Shown here piece after piece: positions 1 to 13,600 of a stretch of 64,000 nucleotides of DNA. This DNA comes from Eudorina sp. 2006-703-Eu-15 (Eukaryota > Chlorophyta > Chlorophyceae > Chlamydomonadales > Volvocaceae): positions 40,988 through 104,987 of the forward strand of contig BDSI01000232.1 in NCBI GenBank assembly GCA_003117195.1, given 5' to 3'. The stretch's first letter is position 1; each line of letters starts with the position of its first letter. The notes under the pieces were generated by a model, which searched no databases, was not told where the DNA came from, and was given only the letters and a program-made list of their open reading frames with translations. The position numbers were made by a program, and so were the translations under genes.

Positions 1-523
1 CTTAGGTGCAGCTTCCTCGTTGTCGAGACCCTTCGAGAACCCCAACCGCAGCAGATCGCAACTGGATGCTGCCGCAACTCAGAGCAGGAACGTAGGATGG
101 ATAGTGTCGGAGCGTCACCAAATCTGGTATTGGTCGTGTTGAGTTGCGTGTCACGGCGGTAATTGAGCCAACAGCCAAGTTCGCATTTCATGACCAAGTG
201 CTTATCTTACGAAAATATAGTCATAGCACGAAGCATGATGCAGTTGCGCTAAGCGTTTGCGGAAATGCGCAAATGCGCATTACATCTATGTATAGGTTGT
301 TACACTACGACATGAAAAGTGGTTGGCCGTTGTTGCGAGACCAATCCTGAAAGAGTTTAGCGCATCGCATGCCATTTGGGTCCAGGCATACTATATAGTT
401 GTCGTTGCATGCTACCGCATTATCAAAACTGCTGGAAACCATCGTGTTCTACCTGACAAAAGCGCTTGTTATCAACTTTGATTTATTTAAAACTAGTTTG
501 ATAACTACGTGCCGATCTCAACA
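1..523. other. Upstream region of the MPP-alpha gene, no gene seen
   Basis: This stretch is less GC-rich than the gene that follows and has no long open frame or recognisable protein. It should hold the promoter and 5' leader of the MPP-alpha gene. An in-frame TAG at 494-496 sits 28 nt before the chosen start codon, so the coding region does not extend upstream in the same exon. I could not recognise a TATA box with confidence. Confidence 0.5.
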
Positions 524-3500
524 ATGGGGCTGCGTAGAGCAGCTCTTGGGCTGCTTCGTGGTGGGACACGATCAGAAAGTCTCCGATGTTTCACCTCGAG
601 CAGCGCGCTGGCTGCTGCAGAGTCAGCTACTGGCACATCAAATTCCGAGGGATCTGCTCCCTCGCAAGCCTTCGCGGGTTGGCTAAAGGACGGCAGCAAG
701 CGCATCAATACGCCGCTCTCGCAGCCACTGCCAGGCATCGAGCCCGAGCGCCCGACCATGTGGCCTTTGACGCCTGTCCCAACCCAAATCACAGTACTTG
801 ATAACGGCGTCCGCATCATTAGCGAGGCATCACCCGTGAGTTGCGGTTGACGCTGTCGGCGCTGCGGACGAGTGCCGGTTGACTGCCACACCAGCTGAAT
901 AGTAACGTCGCTGCGGATTCAGGGGCCCACGGCAAGCTTGGGAGTGTATATCAACTCCGGCAGCATCTATGAGACGGCCCAAAACTCAGGTTTGTCGGAA
1001 AGCACCCGTCTCGCACGTCCCCGGCACTATCCCCAGCAGCTCGGCGTCTATAATTGGGACCTGGGGTTTCAAGGGAGGGGAACAAGTCGGTTGCCTTATG
1101 GTTGCGGTCCGCCAGAGTGGGATGCGCGAGGGGGGCTATGCATTGAGCCCGGGGGGAGGCGCAGCCCATGGTCATCCCCTCGCCCTGTTCCGCAGCTGCT
1201 GTTCCCTTAAGACATACCCACGGCAGCATGACCTTATTGGTACCGCTGGTGGGGTACACTGTACGACGTCGCTTCTGTCGTCCAGGTTAAGCGCGTTTGG
1301 GGAGCTGGGCTTTGGGGAGCTGGGTTCCCCGTCGCGGCGGCCGGCGCGTCGGGTACCAGCGAGGGGGGGGGTAAGAGGTGTGGCCTGTGCCAGGGCGCCG
1401 ACCTCTTGAGAAAATCGGTCAGCACCTTTGCGTGGTTGCCTTCATCCAGGAGCCCTGTCCCATCCCACATCCCCTGGAGCTCCCGCCCCCGTCCTGGCCC
1501 ATATCCCCTGGAGCTCCCGCCCCCGTCCGCTTCCCGCGCCCCTTGTCGCTCCCAGGGTGCAGCGCGCTGCTGGAGTGCCTTGGCTTTAAGGCCACCAAGC
1601 ATCGGGACACGCTGCGGATCATGAAGGAGGTGGGGCCGTGGGCCCGGGGGTTGGGTGTGAGACGGGTGCCTGGGATAGCCCCAGGACGGGGAGGGCCTTG
1701 TATGGGGTTCAGGGAAATGGGGCTGTAATGAGTGAGGGAGCCCACCTAGGAGATCTGGGTGTGGGGCACCTCAGTGTCGTCATGCTGTAACTGACTGGGC
1801 CAAGGGGGTTTTGCTGCCCGCACGGGGGCACACGGGCGACGTGACCCACGTGGCGAAAGCTCCCTCTGAGAAAGGCCGCTGAGACGCCGGGGGCTGACTC
1901 CCTCACCTCCCGCCGCACTTGCACCTCCACACGCAGGTGGAGAAGTTCGGGAACACCATCGTCGCTAACGCCTCCCGGGAACAGGTAAGCCGGGGGCATG
2001 GGTGCAATACGACTACCGGTGCGGCTGGTGGGACCGGCCCTGCTTATTGCCGGACCTACAAATGCCATCATCAAGGGCCTCTAATGGTTGATCTCTAGGT
2101 ACGCTGCGCCCGTGGCTCTGGACACTGGCGCCTAGAGCGCCGACGTCTTACATGTGAAGCTGACCCCGTTTCCTGCCCCCCGCCCGCCCTGTGTGCCCTG
2201 TATCCCCACCTCCGGACGGCCTGCGTGGTGTCTGCCGCGCCATCCGCCCCATCTGGCCGTGCCGCAATGCTGGGCAATGTACGGCACGAACCCAGATATC
2301 GTACACTATAGACTGCCTTAAGACGGGCTTCCCCGCCGCCCTGGAGCTGTTGCTGGACTGCGTGCTCAACCCCGCGTTCGAGGCGCACGAGGTGGAGGAC
2401 CAGAAGGCACGGCTGGCGATGCTCTTGGGCGGCAAGGATATTCACGCTACGCTCATGACCGAGGTGGGCACGGGTGTTCGAACGGGACTCAGGCACGGGT
2501 ATGTGGGGCCCAGGGCGGGCGGGGCGCCCCGGCTGCCGTGGGGACGGAGCCGCGAAGTGCCCAGGGCGGGGCCTAGGCCTGGGGGGGGTGTCATGAGCAC
2601 ACGACTAGGCCGGGCCAGTCGGGGCTCGGAGGGCTGCAGCGCCATGTCGAGGGCTGGGAGGGGTGGGATGTTGCGGAGGCAGAACCGAATGAGCAATGGC
2701 CGTATTTCTGCGGGATGGTACTCGGATGGCCTACGCGCTGGATGTTGTTCATGGGGCGGGGGGTTTTGGTCATTTCCATCCGCGCACCTGATCAACTATG
2801 CGTTTGGGCCGTGACCAACCTCTTAACTCATCCAATGCCCGCCGAACTCCCACCGCTGCGGCCCCCTTGCTGCAGCTGCTCACGCGCGCCGCCTACCGCG
2901 GCCCGTACGGCAACCCGCTGATCCCCGACCCCGAGTCCATGGCCCGCCTCACGCCCGACGTGCTGCGCGCCTTCGTGGCCCGCCACTACATCGCGCCCCA
3001 CATCGTGCTGGCCGCGGCGGGGGTGGAGCACGAGGAGTTGGTGTCGCTGGCGTCGCCCATGATGCAGGGGCTGCCCAAGGCGGCACACCTGCCGGAGCCT
3101 AAGCCCGACTACGTGGGTGAGTGCCGGTGCCCTGCCTTCTGCTACTGTCAAGTCGCTATCCCATAATTTCTCCCTGCAAACACGTCCCCTCTGCCCCACC
3201 GCCGGCCGATGCCCGCCAGGCGGCTTCGTGCACCTGCCCGGCTCCTACGCGCAGTCCAACCTGCTGCTTGCGTTCGAGTACCGCGGCGGCTGGCGGGACG
3301 TGCAGGGCGCCGTGGTGATGACCGTGCTCAACTACCTGCTGGGGGGCGGCAACTCCTTCTCGTCGGGCGGGCCCGGCAAGGGCATGCACTCGCGGCTGTA
3401 CACCCGGGTGCTGAACAAGTACGGCTTCGTACACGCGTGCGCGTCCTTCAACACGACATTCAACGAGAGCGGCCTCGTGGGGATCCAGGTGGGGCAGTGC

Positions 3501-5243
3501 AGGGGGCTCGCGGGGGTCAAGGCGGGGCTGTACAGGGGCTCGTGGGGGTCCAGGTGGGGAGTTTGTGGGGATTCAGACGGCAGCGGCGCGGCGGTGGGAC
3601 ATGCTGCATGTCCGCGCCTGCATGTCACATGCGGGCGCAGACCCACTTGAGCGGCTTCATGTAGTCGGTTTAACGTAGACCCAACGCCTTGTAAGCTGCG
3701 TTGCAGTAAAGCATGTTGTCGCATAGCCCGGCCGGCCTCTGCGCAGAGTCACTCAACAGACCATGGTGGGCGGGTGCCTGGGGGGATGGGAGATGCCTGG
3801 CGCGGCGCAAATGGCGCAGGACAGCAGGGCAGCGCAGTTGAGATGCAGGGATGGGCGTGACATCGGCGGCCCCGCCTGGCTTGGCGCGTGGGCCGCTGCC
3901 TTGTGAACGCCGGCAAGGTTGCAGTCCCTACGGCCTGCACCCGCCCTCCTTGTCGCAGCGCCTGTCGCCGACCCCGACCTGCGCCGCCACCGACGTGCGC
4001 CGCGTCTGTCGCTCGTTGTCAGCAGCATCAGCGGTCCTTTGGAGCCCCTCCTCCCATTCCAACCCCAGTTTGAATATGTCTACCAATTTCCTATGTCCCC
4101 TCCAACCCCAGGCCGCCAGTGACCCCAACCGCGTGGGCGAGATGCTCAACATCATGTGCTCGGAGCTTGAGGCCGTGGAAAAGTAGGCGGGGGTGGTGGC
4201 GTGTGGGGCGCGGGGATTGGGCTGGTCGTGCCGGGTGGGTTCCCGGGCAGGGGGCGCGGGGGACGAAGGGGGTGGCGACCGGTGTGACCGAGGTTGGTGC
4301 CGTTAGACCAGCTTTGACCCGGCGTATATAGACCCCTTTGGGTAGGAGCGCCGAAGCCGAGCGCGCGGGTCGGGGGATCCGGTCGTCGCATCCGCCATCC
4401 GCCAACAGACACACCTGTTGGGGTACACCCAGGGGTACTTGAGTCGGGCACAAGCTCACGTCAGGGTCATGATAGAACCCGTAGAAACTCGATGACATGC
4501 CGGATAGTGTCCAAGGTTGGATTCCGTCGCAAGCGCTGGTCGGGCCCCCGCCTGCCGCCTCGCGGCGTCCATGCGCCCCGCCCCTGCTCCCTCCCTCGCA
4601 TTCGGCTTTGCCCTGACCTTTATGACCCATTGCTCGTTTCGCCGCCCAGCCGGCGCCCTCTCCACTGAGTGCCTTCCTCACGCACCTACCCTCTTCCCCA
4701 CGGCCCGGCCGCAGCGGTACCAACCGTGTTGAGTTGGAGCGTGCCAAGCGGGCCGCCGTGTCCGTGATCTGCAACGCCCTGGAGTCCAAGGCCACCAGCG
4801 CGGAGGACATCGGGCGTCAGTACCTCACGTACGGCCACAGGTGCGCATCGTGCCGGTGGGGCGTCCGCGGTGTCGTGGTGGTGGTGGTGGTGGCGGTGGT
4901 GGTTGTGGCGCTTGTAAAATTGGTGGTGGCGGCGGTGGTGGTGGCGCTTGTAAAATTGATAACTATCAACTAATGACTAATAAGAACCCCTTAAACCCCT
5001 TAATGTTGATGTTGACATTCTTATGCCCCTTGTGTTGTGCCGGTGCGTTCCTTACTTCCTTTCCCGTTCACGATGCGCCGCAGGATCAGCGGGCGCACAT
5101 ATGTGGAGATGCTGGAGGCCGTGACGCAGGACGACATACGGCGGTTCGTACAGCGGTTGCTGTCGTCCAAACCGTCACTGGCCGCGTACGGCGACAGGAC
5201 CGAGACGCTAGACCCCACCATCCTCACGAGGCGGTACGGCTGA
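524..5243 (+). CDS. MPPA: Mitochondrial processing peptidase, alpha subunit (M16 family)
   Basis: Non-catalytic partner of the heterodimeric matrix protease that removes presequences from imported mitochondrial proteins. My spliced model has ten exons: 524-835, 923-989, 1556-1629, 1937-1984, 2296-2463, 2876-3116, 3220-3488, 4112-4182, 4715-4840, 5084-5243. All introns are GT-AG and all phases agree, giving 511 aa, the normal family length. The N-terminus (MGLRRAALGLLRGGTRSES) is Arg/Ser/Ala-rich and lacks acidic residues, as a matrix presequence should. The M16 zinc motif HxxEH is replaced by ALLECLGF, as expected in alpha subunits. The alpha-specific glycine-rich loop, GGGNSFSSGGPGKG at residues 345-358, gates substrate entry. 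The C-terminal AEDIGRQYLTYG block is also typical. The start is the first ATG after an in-frame TAG at 494. A beta subunit is excluded by the missing zinc site plus the loop. The donors at 1630, 4183 and 4841 are the least standard. Confidence 0.93.
4871..4962 (+). repeat. GGT/GGC-rich repeat in intron 9 of MPPA
   Basis: This intronic run of GGT and GGC triplets carries the 15-mer GGCGCTTGTAAAATT twice in direct orientation. It lies between exon 9 and exon 10 of the MPP-alpha gene and has no coding role in the spliced model. It contains two TGTAA pentamers, the algal poly(A) signal, in the sense strand, so it could in principle support premature polyadenylation; that is inference. Confidence 0.6.
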
Positions 5244-7685
5244 GCAGCGTAGCCATCCCGGTCAAAGACACCACCTTCGCACAGCCCAGTCACCATAAGG
5301 TGGTTGCTGCCGACATGAACACCGCATTGTCATACATCCATACATATGGCGGTGCCCCCGTCGCGGCGCCTGTTGGTGCGGGGGCGGGGGCGGGGCCGGT
5401 GCAGGAGCGTTGCGGAAGGAACTGCTGTACTTGTGGGCGTGGTGCGGGCGCTTCACAGCCCCTGATTCCCGTATCCTACGGGGCTGTCTGCTGGGAGGCA
5501 GAGACGGGGCTGTGCTGTCCTGGCAACGCCAGGGGTGAGGCCGTGTAGCACCTGCCCTGTTGCTGGATGGAGGCAATAGGTCACAGGGGCCCGACTGTGG
5601 TCTTGGGGGAGGCAGAATTGGTGTCGTCACTGCCAGAGGGTGTGGGTTGCGCCGGGGATGTCGCAGGCACGCGGCAGGCAGGTGGGTGGGCAGCGACGGC
5701 TGTGACGGCACTGGCGGCACGCAAGCGGTTTGGTTGGCTGTTGGGACGTCGCAGGCGGTTGGCGGTTGGCGGTCGGCCACTGGGGAGTTGGCGAAGGTGG
5801 GAGCGTAATAGTGGAGGCAGGCGCAACACGGAACAAACCCAAACCCATAACTAGGAGACAGCAGTGGATGGGCGGCGCAGGTGGTTGGACGGCAGGGTTT
5901 GGGCAGGGACGGGTGGTCGAGAGGTGTGCTTGTGTGACATGGGGCAGGCTGACCGCAGGGGCTGGCTGCAGGGGCAGGCGGCAGGGGGGGAGTTCTCATG
6001 ATGGCGCGGTGGGCAGCCACATCGGGGACGGGTGCCTGGCGGTCTACAGAACCCGATAGCTCGAAAATCAAGTCCCGCTGGTGTTGCATTTCCGGTGCAG
6101 GTAGGGGCACAATCAATGAATGAATGAATGAGCTGAGCGAAAGAACGTTTGGAGGGGCGCGGGCACGCGGGCGGCCTTGTCGTGCTGTGAGGGGTGGTCG
6201 TGTCATGACGTGTTGCCGACGGCGCGGCGTCGAGAGGATCTGGCAAACAGTACTCCCCTAGGGGAGTGGAGCAGTACGTACACTAATCGGCGCTGCCGCT
6301 CATCAGCAGGCGAGATATTCAAAGGGTTGCGCGACGTGAACATGAAGGGTAGCAGACAATGCTGGTACGATGTCGGTGAGCAGGCACTGGTGAAGGTAAC
6401 GGCGGATGTCAAACTCCCAATCGCGCAAGGTCAAGGACCTTACTTCTCGATAAATTTATAATGATGCAGCGAATTGCCTGTGCCAATCGCACAGACCGTA
6501 GCTGGGTAAGCTAAGTTCCGTAACGTAGATACTCTTGACCGCTCACTTGCTCCATGGATGGAGGTATGACAAGAAAGTAATCTGGTTATCAATTGGCTCG
6601 TATTGGCTCAATTTTGAGCATCCAAGTAAGTCTAACCGCGGGTCTGCCAAGTGCTTAAGTGTTGGTTGCCTCACCGCCAAGGTGGCCAGTGGGTAGCGTT
6701 CACTAGCAAATAAATCAAACCTAATAGCTAGGCCATTAAGGCATTCTCGAGTTGCTCCCTGCACCATCGCTGCGAAACCGTGTCCCTGACCCGTGGGGTC
6801 GGCCCAAAATGACTCGCCGCGAACGAGACTGTGAATCAACCAGAACGCCCGGCATAATTGTAGAAAACAGTTTCTATGATTTGCATGTAATTACATGTGC
6901 GCCATGTTACCCATCTACAATTGACGAACGTCATGGACATGAGGTAACAGGTAACCATAAGAAAAAGAAACTGGATCATACACTTTGAAGGGCATTAATA
7001 CTATTGGTTATAGTATTTAGGAGAGTGTAATTGAACCTCTGTTAGGTGGTCGCTGTGCTACTACGCAACGACTTCACTCTACAAACACGTAACCATTAGT
7101 GTTAAAGCAAAGCCCTGATGTTGGCCGGAGGCCAACGAATCACTCGGCCTGTGGAAGGCCAAAGGCCAGGGCGTACCGTCCGGCCGGCCAGCCTGAAGCT
7201 GTTTGCGTCGCTGCCAAAGGCACCAGTCAACCCCTATCGCATCAAGCCTGGAGCTGCTGGACTGAGGTGAGGCAAGCGGCCTGTCGAAGGCAGAGGGGAA
7301 AAGTATTAGGCAGGCGGCGGTGGGCAACACCTGGATGAGCAGAGGCACTCTAGAAGCCACAGGATATGCAAGACAACTTGAATCATTTACCGACACTTGA
7401 CGAAGTTAGATGATGCATATATGCCTGGTATTGCAAGATACCCTGGGAAAGTGACTTACGACTTGACCCCGCGACTGCTTGTGGGTTGTGGCACCAAGGC
7501 GTTACGTGCTTGACATAGCTTTAATGCAAACATCGAGGTCAACATGCTCCATACTCCTTTTTCAGGGAACATCGGGCACTTGCATGGGCATGGCGACAGA
7601 TGGCGCAGTTTCCGGCGCTCCACTTATGCGAACAGCTTACTGCCCCATGCTTTGGGCTCCCCCAGGAGCTCTTTAACCGAATTAC
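5244..7685. other. Spacer between MPPA and SPP
   Basis: No convincing gene in 2.4 kb. The left part (to about 6250) is GC-rich and likely 3' UTR of MPPA. The right part is AT-richer. The first sense-strand TGTAA after the MPPA stop is at 6886-6890 and another is at 7026-7030, which would give a 3' UTR of about 1.65-1.8 kb; this is long, so the assignment is weak. The promoter and 5' leader of SPP must lie in the last part. Confidence 0.5.
6886..6890 (+). terminator. Candidate poly(A) signal TGTAA for MPPA
   Basis: TGTAA is the usual near-upstream polyadenylation element in Chlamydomonas-type algae. This is the first sense-strand copy I found downstream of the MPP-alpha stop codon, but it lies 1.64 kb away, so confidence is low. 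Confidence 0.25.
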
Positions 7686-10600
7686 ATGCTAATATCCTCG
7701 CTGCCCCATTGTGGTTGCCGCACCCGTGATCGTAGGGTGACTCCCGCGGCAGCAGCCTCTCAGGTCTTCGGTCGGCCATGCGCGTCCATTCCCCGGCAGC
7801 CGCATCAGCAGGCACAGGCTCGGCCTGGCGCCCCGGGACGGGGCCCCGCCAGCTCGGGACCATGGATCCACGTTGCGGCCTACCGCCGCGGTGCAACGCT
7901 TGTGGTGTGCACCGCCATGGTGAGCAACAGCAGGTTCATCGCTTGATGGAGCTATGCATGGCTCCGCCTCAGGGCTCGGACTGAGTCAGGGTTACGGGGG
8001 GTGGCGGAGGGGCCGTATGGGCCCGCAGCTGCTCGGGTGGAGGCCCGGGCGGTTGCGTGCCTCGCGCGGATTTGGGGTTGGAATTGGTTGGGGGTTTTGC
8101 CCTCAGTTTGGTTTCAGAGCAGGCCTGTTGCAGGCATGCTTGAGGCCTGGTCCTTGTACAGAGTCGTCCTGGAGTACGGCATCCCTGCTGCAGACTTCGA
8201 TCGATAAGTCTCTGGCAGATGTGATGTCCCAGCCCGTAAATGCGGCCTCTTGGCCGAATATCGGAGTATGCCTTACCTTGACATCCGCATTGCCGCCACG
8301 TTGCGTTCTTTCGCCAGGCCCCCACCGCTGCGGACACAGCCGCTGTGGAGTCCCTGCTGCGGCAGCCCATCAAACGGGAGTCTGAGCTAGTCGTTGGATG
8401 GCTGGAGAACGGAATGCAGTGAGCCGGCCGGAAGGGGGAGTGGGAGGGATGGGATGGAATTGACGGCATGGGAGGCATGGGCTGCCAGGTTGGGGACTCG
8501 GCTGGGCTGGGTGCATGCAGTGACGGGCGAAGCTGTCGGCCCCCGCCGGCGTCGGGCGGTGAAGGATTCCAGTGGCAGGCAGGCAAGGCTGCCGTCTGCC
8601 AGTCCTGGCGCGGGCGGTGGGATTGGGCCGGGTGCTAAGGTTCCTGGGATGCTGGGAGCGCTGTGACGAGGGAGTCTGACGTTGGCGTCAGAGACGTGGT
8701 CACACCAGCGCCCCGGCCTGGCCCGGTCGATACAGGAGTCCTGTCTGGATGGCTGGAGGGGTCCGTCGGCGTGGCCGGAAGCTGATGTGGGTCACCGGTA
8801 GTTTAGCGGGGAGTGAGTAGGTCATGCCCCACCTTCCACACCGAACGTGTGTATGCAACGGTCGGCTATGGGGCATCCCCGGTATCGGTGCACTCGGAGG
8901 CTCCGTAGCCGACCATTGCCATCCCGTGGCGACCCGCGGATGTTGAATGCCGCTGCCGCCGTGCGGGCCCTGTTCGGCAGGTATGTGCTGCTGCCCAACA
9001 AGCTGCCGCCGAAGCGGTTCGAGGCGCACCTGGAGGTGCACGCGGGCTCGGTGGACGAGCGACAGGACGAGCAGGTACGGCAGAGGCTCGGCCCGAGTGG
9101 GGGCCTATGAGTGTGAGCGGGGTGGGTGAGCGTTACGCGTGGGAGGGGGCAGGGCTCGAAGTTCGAGGTCGGTCCGCGCCCAAGGCGCCGGCGTCCTCCC
9201 CGTCACCGTCACCACACAACCGCACAAGACGCCACCGTCTTGCGGCTAGTGCTGGCAGCCAGCTGCAGTGAGAGATCACATTGCAGTTCTTCCATGGCGC
9301 CGCCCCGTGCCATTGAAACACATGGCTCCGAAACCAACTGTAGCCGGATCGGTCCACCACACGTACGGGTCTATCGCCCTCACCTGCTCGTACATGCGCA
9401 CACATGTGAAGGGTGTCCTCGCGGAACGCGCACGCCTAATGACATCTGACTCTCCAAGCAAGCACACCCGGGGGTCTCGCAGCGCAATGCTCTTTGTTTA
9501 CTACCGCACGCCTCCCAACCGCCTCCCAACCGTCCTAAATGTCCCTCGCCAACCACCCGTCCCCAGGGTGTGGCCCACCTGGTGGAGCACGTGACCTTCC
9601 TGGGCTCCAAGCGGCGCGAGGACCTGCTGGGTACCGGGGCTCGCGCCAACGCCTACACTGACTTCCACCACACCGTCTTCCACGTGCATGCGCCCGCGGT
9701 CAACAGCATCACCGGCCAGCCCATGCTGCCGCAGGTGCGGGCTGGAGCGCCGCCCAGGGAGTCACAGTCCGAGCCAGCGTCGGAATGGAGTCCACAGGCG
9801 GAGTGCGGGATAGGGAGCACAGCACGGTCACGGGCGGGGCGGGGTGTGATCTGAAATGCTGGGGATGGGGAACCGGACATGGGGGGTAGTAGGCATGGTT
9901 CGGTACTCGAGCTCCGTTAGCTGCCAGAGCAAAGTTCATCAGTGGGATGATCGGGTGGTGGGTTGGCGTTCGGGGGCTGCGTCGCGGGTGGATTGCGCGC
10001 GTGCGCACTGCGAGCGGGCTTCAGCGCTGGCGGTGTTGGTGGGGCGTGGCCGGGCGGCAGCGCAGGTGCAGTGGATCCGTCCGGGGGGCGGGGCATATTG
10101 GCAGGCGCGTCGTTGCCCTGTCGGTCACTTCCGCTGCCCGTCGTCGAGCGCTCTCGCACAGCACACGTGCTGGTGCAATTCCGCTCGCCCTGCCTGCCGC
10201 CGCACGGCGGCTTGCCGTCCGTCCGCTCGGCCATCGCTCGCAACCCGTCGGCTGTGGGCCCCGTCACCCTGTGACGGCCAGTTTCGCCCTCCTACAGCCT
10301 GCTGCCCCTCCGCCCTGCTGCGGGCGCCCCACCCGCTCCCCAGGTCCTGGAGGCGCTGGAGGAGATCGCGTTCCACCCGCAGTTCGCCGCCTCCCGCATC
10401 GAGAAGGAGCGCAAGGCGGTGCTGGCGGAGGCGCAGATGATGAACACCATCGAGTACCGGGTGGACTGCCAGCTGCTCACCTACCTGCACGAGGAGAACG
10501 CGCTGGGCTGCAGGTGGGAACAGGGGGGAGAGGGGGGATTGATTGGGTGAGCAGGGAAACCCGCCCGCGTGCTGCCGTGGTGTGTGTCGGTTGGCAGGGG

Positions 10601-13600
10601 GGAGGTAGGAAGGGAACACCAAAGGAGAAGCCCAGACCAGACCAATTTAAGACAGGGTGACGAAGGAGCAAACTAAGCAATCCACGAAATACGACGGGAG
10701 ACCTGCAATGGGACGGTGTCGTGTGCGTGTGGGGGGGGGCGGGGCCAGTGGTGCTGCTTGCGAGGGAGTGGGGTGGAATGGGATCTGAACTGGTTCCACT
10801 GGATTCGTGGGTCGATGTATTCAAGGATTTGTTCAGGGAAGGGGACCTGGAACGCCCCTTGTCGCACATGCCTCTCAGTGCGTCAAACCAGCTCAGCGAC
10901 ATCGTAATGACGGTGGCGCCGTCCCCCGCGATCCCTTACATACATTTACCAATGCGCTGTCGGCCCCTCCCTTGCTTCTATCGTGTTGTCTGGTAGGTTC
11001 CCCATCGGTCTGACTGAGCAGGTCAAGTCCTGGCCGCACGAGACGCTCCGGGCGTTCTGGGAGCGGTGGTACTTCCCCGCCAACGTCACCCTCTACATCG
11101 TGGGCGACCTGGAGCGGTCCACCCCGGAAACTATCCGACTGATCGAGAAGACCTTTGGCCGGGTGCCGCCGGGCCGGGAGCCACCGCCGCTGCCGCCGCC
11201 GCTGCCTGCGGCGGCGGCGGCCGCCGCCGTGAATGGCAACGGCGCGGCGAACGGCAACGGCAATGGCAACGGGGCGGCGACAGCGGCTGCGGCGCAGCCG
11301 GTGCAGCTGGGTCCGTTGAAAGAGAAGCACGCGGTTCGGCCGCCGGTGGAGCACAAGTGGGGCTACGGCCCGCTGGCGCCGGGTAAGAGGAGGACAGGGG
11401 CCTGGGAAGGCTGGATACCGACGGAGGGTCTTTGGGCTCCAGGGAAGGGTCCGGTGTCGGAGCACCTAGGAGGCACCGGGAGAGCATATGCGGACGGCTT
11501 GGCGGCCGGAGCCCTTGCGGGATCTGATGGACGCGGAGGCGCGCTCGGCAGCGGGCGCGCTCAGCCCACCGGAGGCTGCCCCTCCCTGGACTGCATGGCA
11601 TGACGGAATGAAATTCGAATCGTGGGGGATGTCGCGCCGCCCTGGCTTGCGACCGTTGACCGTTGCCGTGCCTTCCATCGATCCCGGGCGTGATACCTTC
11701 CGCAGATCCGCACTGTTGTGGCCTCAGCCGTCCGCCTATCCTTATGCCAACCAAGACAGCGAAACCGCGGAAAGTGTGGCCGAATGGCCAGCAGTTGCCT
11801 GGGTGGCAGACGTCGCCGTCGAAATGCAACGTAATGAATATATCCCCTACCCTGCCTCATCATCCCCCGCCCTACCTTCGCCGCCCGTCCGCTCTGCACC
11901 GCTGCGCGCCTCTGCTTCCTCAGGCGAGCAGCCCGCCGAGGTGAAGATCTTCCGGCACCCGCTGCTGCAGCACTTCATGCTGTCCGTGTTCTGCAAGCTG
12001 CCCATCCAGTCCATGAACAAGATGGTGCACCTGAAGCAGCTGCTCATGATGCGCATCATCCTGTCCGTCTTCCAGTTCAGGATCAACGGCAGGTGGGTGC
12101 CGGGCGCCGCGGCAGCCGCGGCCCGCGTCGCGCCGGAGGGAAACGGCAAACGGGAGGGGTCCATGATGGAGCGGGGAGCCTTGGGGGATAGCGGGGGCTT
12201 GCGAAGCAGTATTGCGTTAGTCGATTTCACCTCTGCAGGCCTGGACGGGATGGGATGGGGCGGAGCTTGAAACGGTAAGTTGTATGCAGCCTCCGATGTG
12301 GATTCGGGCGACCCCACGGGCGACAAGGCAGCTGCGGAGGTGACCCATGGGTCCCAAGGTACCGCACAGAGTCCTCAGTTACTCCCTCTCCACAGCACCG
12401 GTGGTTCTTGGTCCCCTTCCCAGCGCCCGTCGCTCCGGCCGGGTGGCTTTTCCTTGGCCTGAACCCCCGCCCCTCCCCGCCCCACCATCAACCTCCCCGG
12501 CCTCTCCGCCCGCAGGTACGTGAACGGCCGGCCGCCCTTCCTGTCCATCGCGCTGGACATCAGCGACTCGGGCCGCGAGGGCTGCGCCGTGTCCACCCTG
12601 ACCATCACCTCGGAGCCCACCGACTGGCAGGGAGCGGTGCAGGTGGCGGTGCAGGAGATGAGGCGCATGCAGCGGCACGGCCTCACGCAGGGTGGGTGCG
12701 GGGGTGGGTGGGTGTGGACGCAGCGGGCGCGGAAGGGCGGTGGGTGGGGTACATCGAGGTAGCGGGGCTGATGCGGTAAGAACCGGGGGCCGCCCGCGGG
12801 GCGGAGCCGGGTCTGATGTGGGGCGGGTCCAGGGCGGGTTGCAGCGTGGAACAGGGACAGGGGCGGGCGGCGGCGATGTCAGGCGTCAAGAGGGCCCACT
12901 CCCGGGGCATCGGGAGCTGCTGGTTTGGGGTGCACTTAAGTGATAGCGTGACGAAAAAGATACCGCATAAGTGCAGGGTCGTGGTAGATAGTTAGGTGGT
13001 GCTGATGTTTGTACAGGTGCCTTCGGCCCGCTGAGCCCGGGCCCACCGCCCTCCGCCCTGTGGCGACACCCCCGTGGCACATGGGCGGTTGTTAGGAGCC
13101 GCGCGGCGAATCACAGACGGGGGGGAATGACTCCCGGCGTGTGCCCTTCCTGCGCAGGCGAGTTCGACCGGTACCGGCAGGCCATCCTGCGGGATTCGGC
13201 GCAGCTGGCGGAGCAGGTGCGCGCGCCTGTGCCTGTGTGTGTATGTGTGTGTCTTCTTTGGCAGGAAAGGAAGAAGTGTGTGCCATGCAAAGCGGGCGAA
13301 GCAATGGGTGCTACGCCCCTGGAGCGCGGGAACGGCACATCGCGTTGCACACCGGTGTTGAGCGCTTGTGAAGTCGTCCAATGCCCTGCACGGCGGCTCC
13401 CGGCTTCCCTCTTATGTCTGGTGGCTCTCCCCTTCCCTCCCCCACCCCCACCCCCCAGGCCAACAAGATCCCCTCGGTGGACACCCTCAACTTCGTGATG
13501 GAGTCTCTGGCGTGCGGCCACACCGTGATGGGCCACAGGGATGCGCACGCGGCCATGATAGCGGTGGCGGAGACGGTGGGTGGGCGGGGCCCGCGGACCC

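Noticed and set aside
524..5243. MPP beta subunit or PreP
   Set aside because: No HxxEH zinc site, and the alpha-type glycine-rich loop is present.
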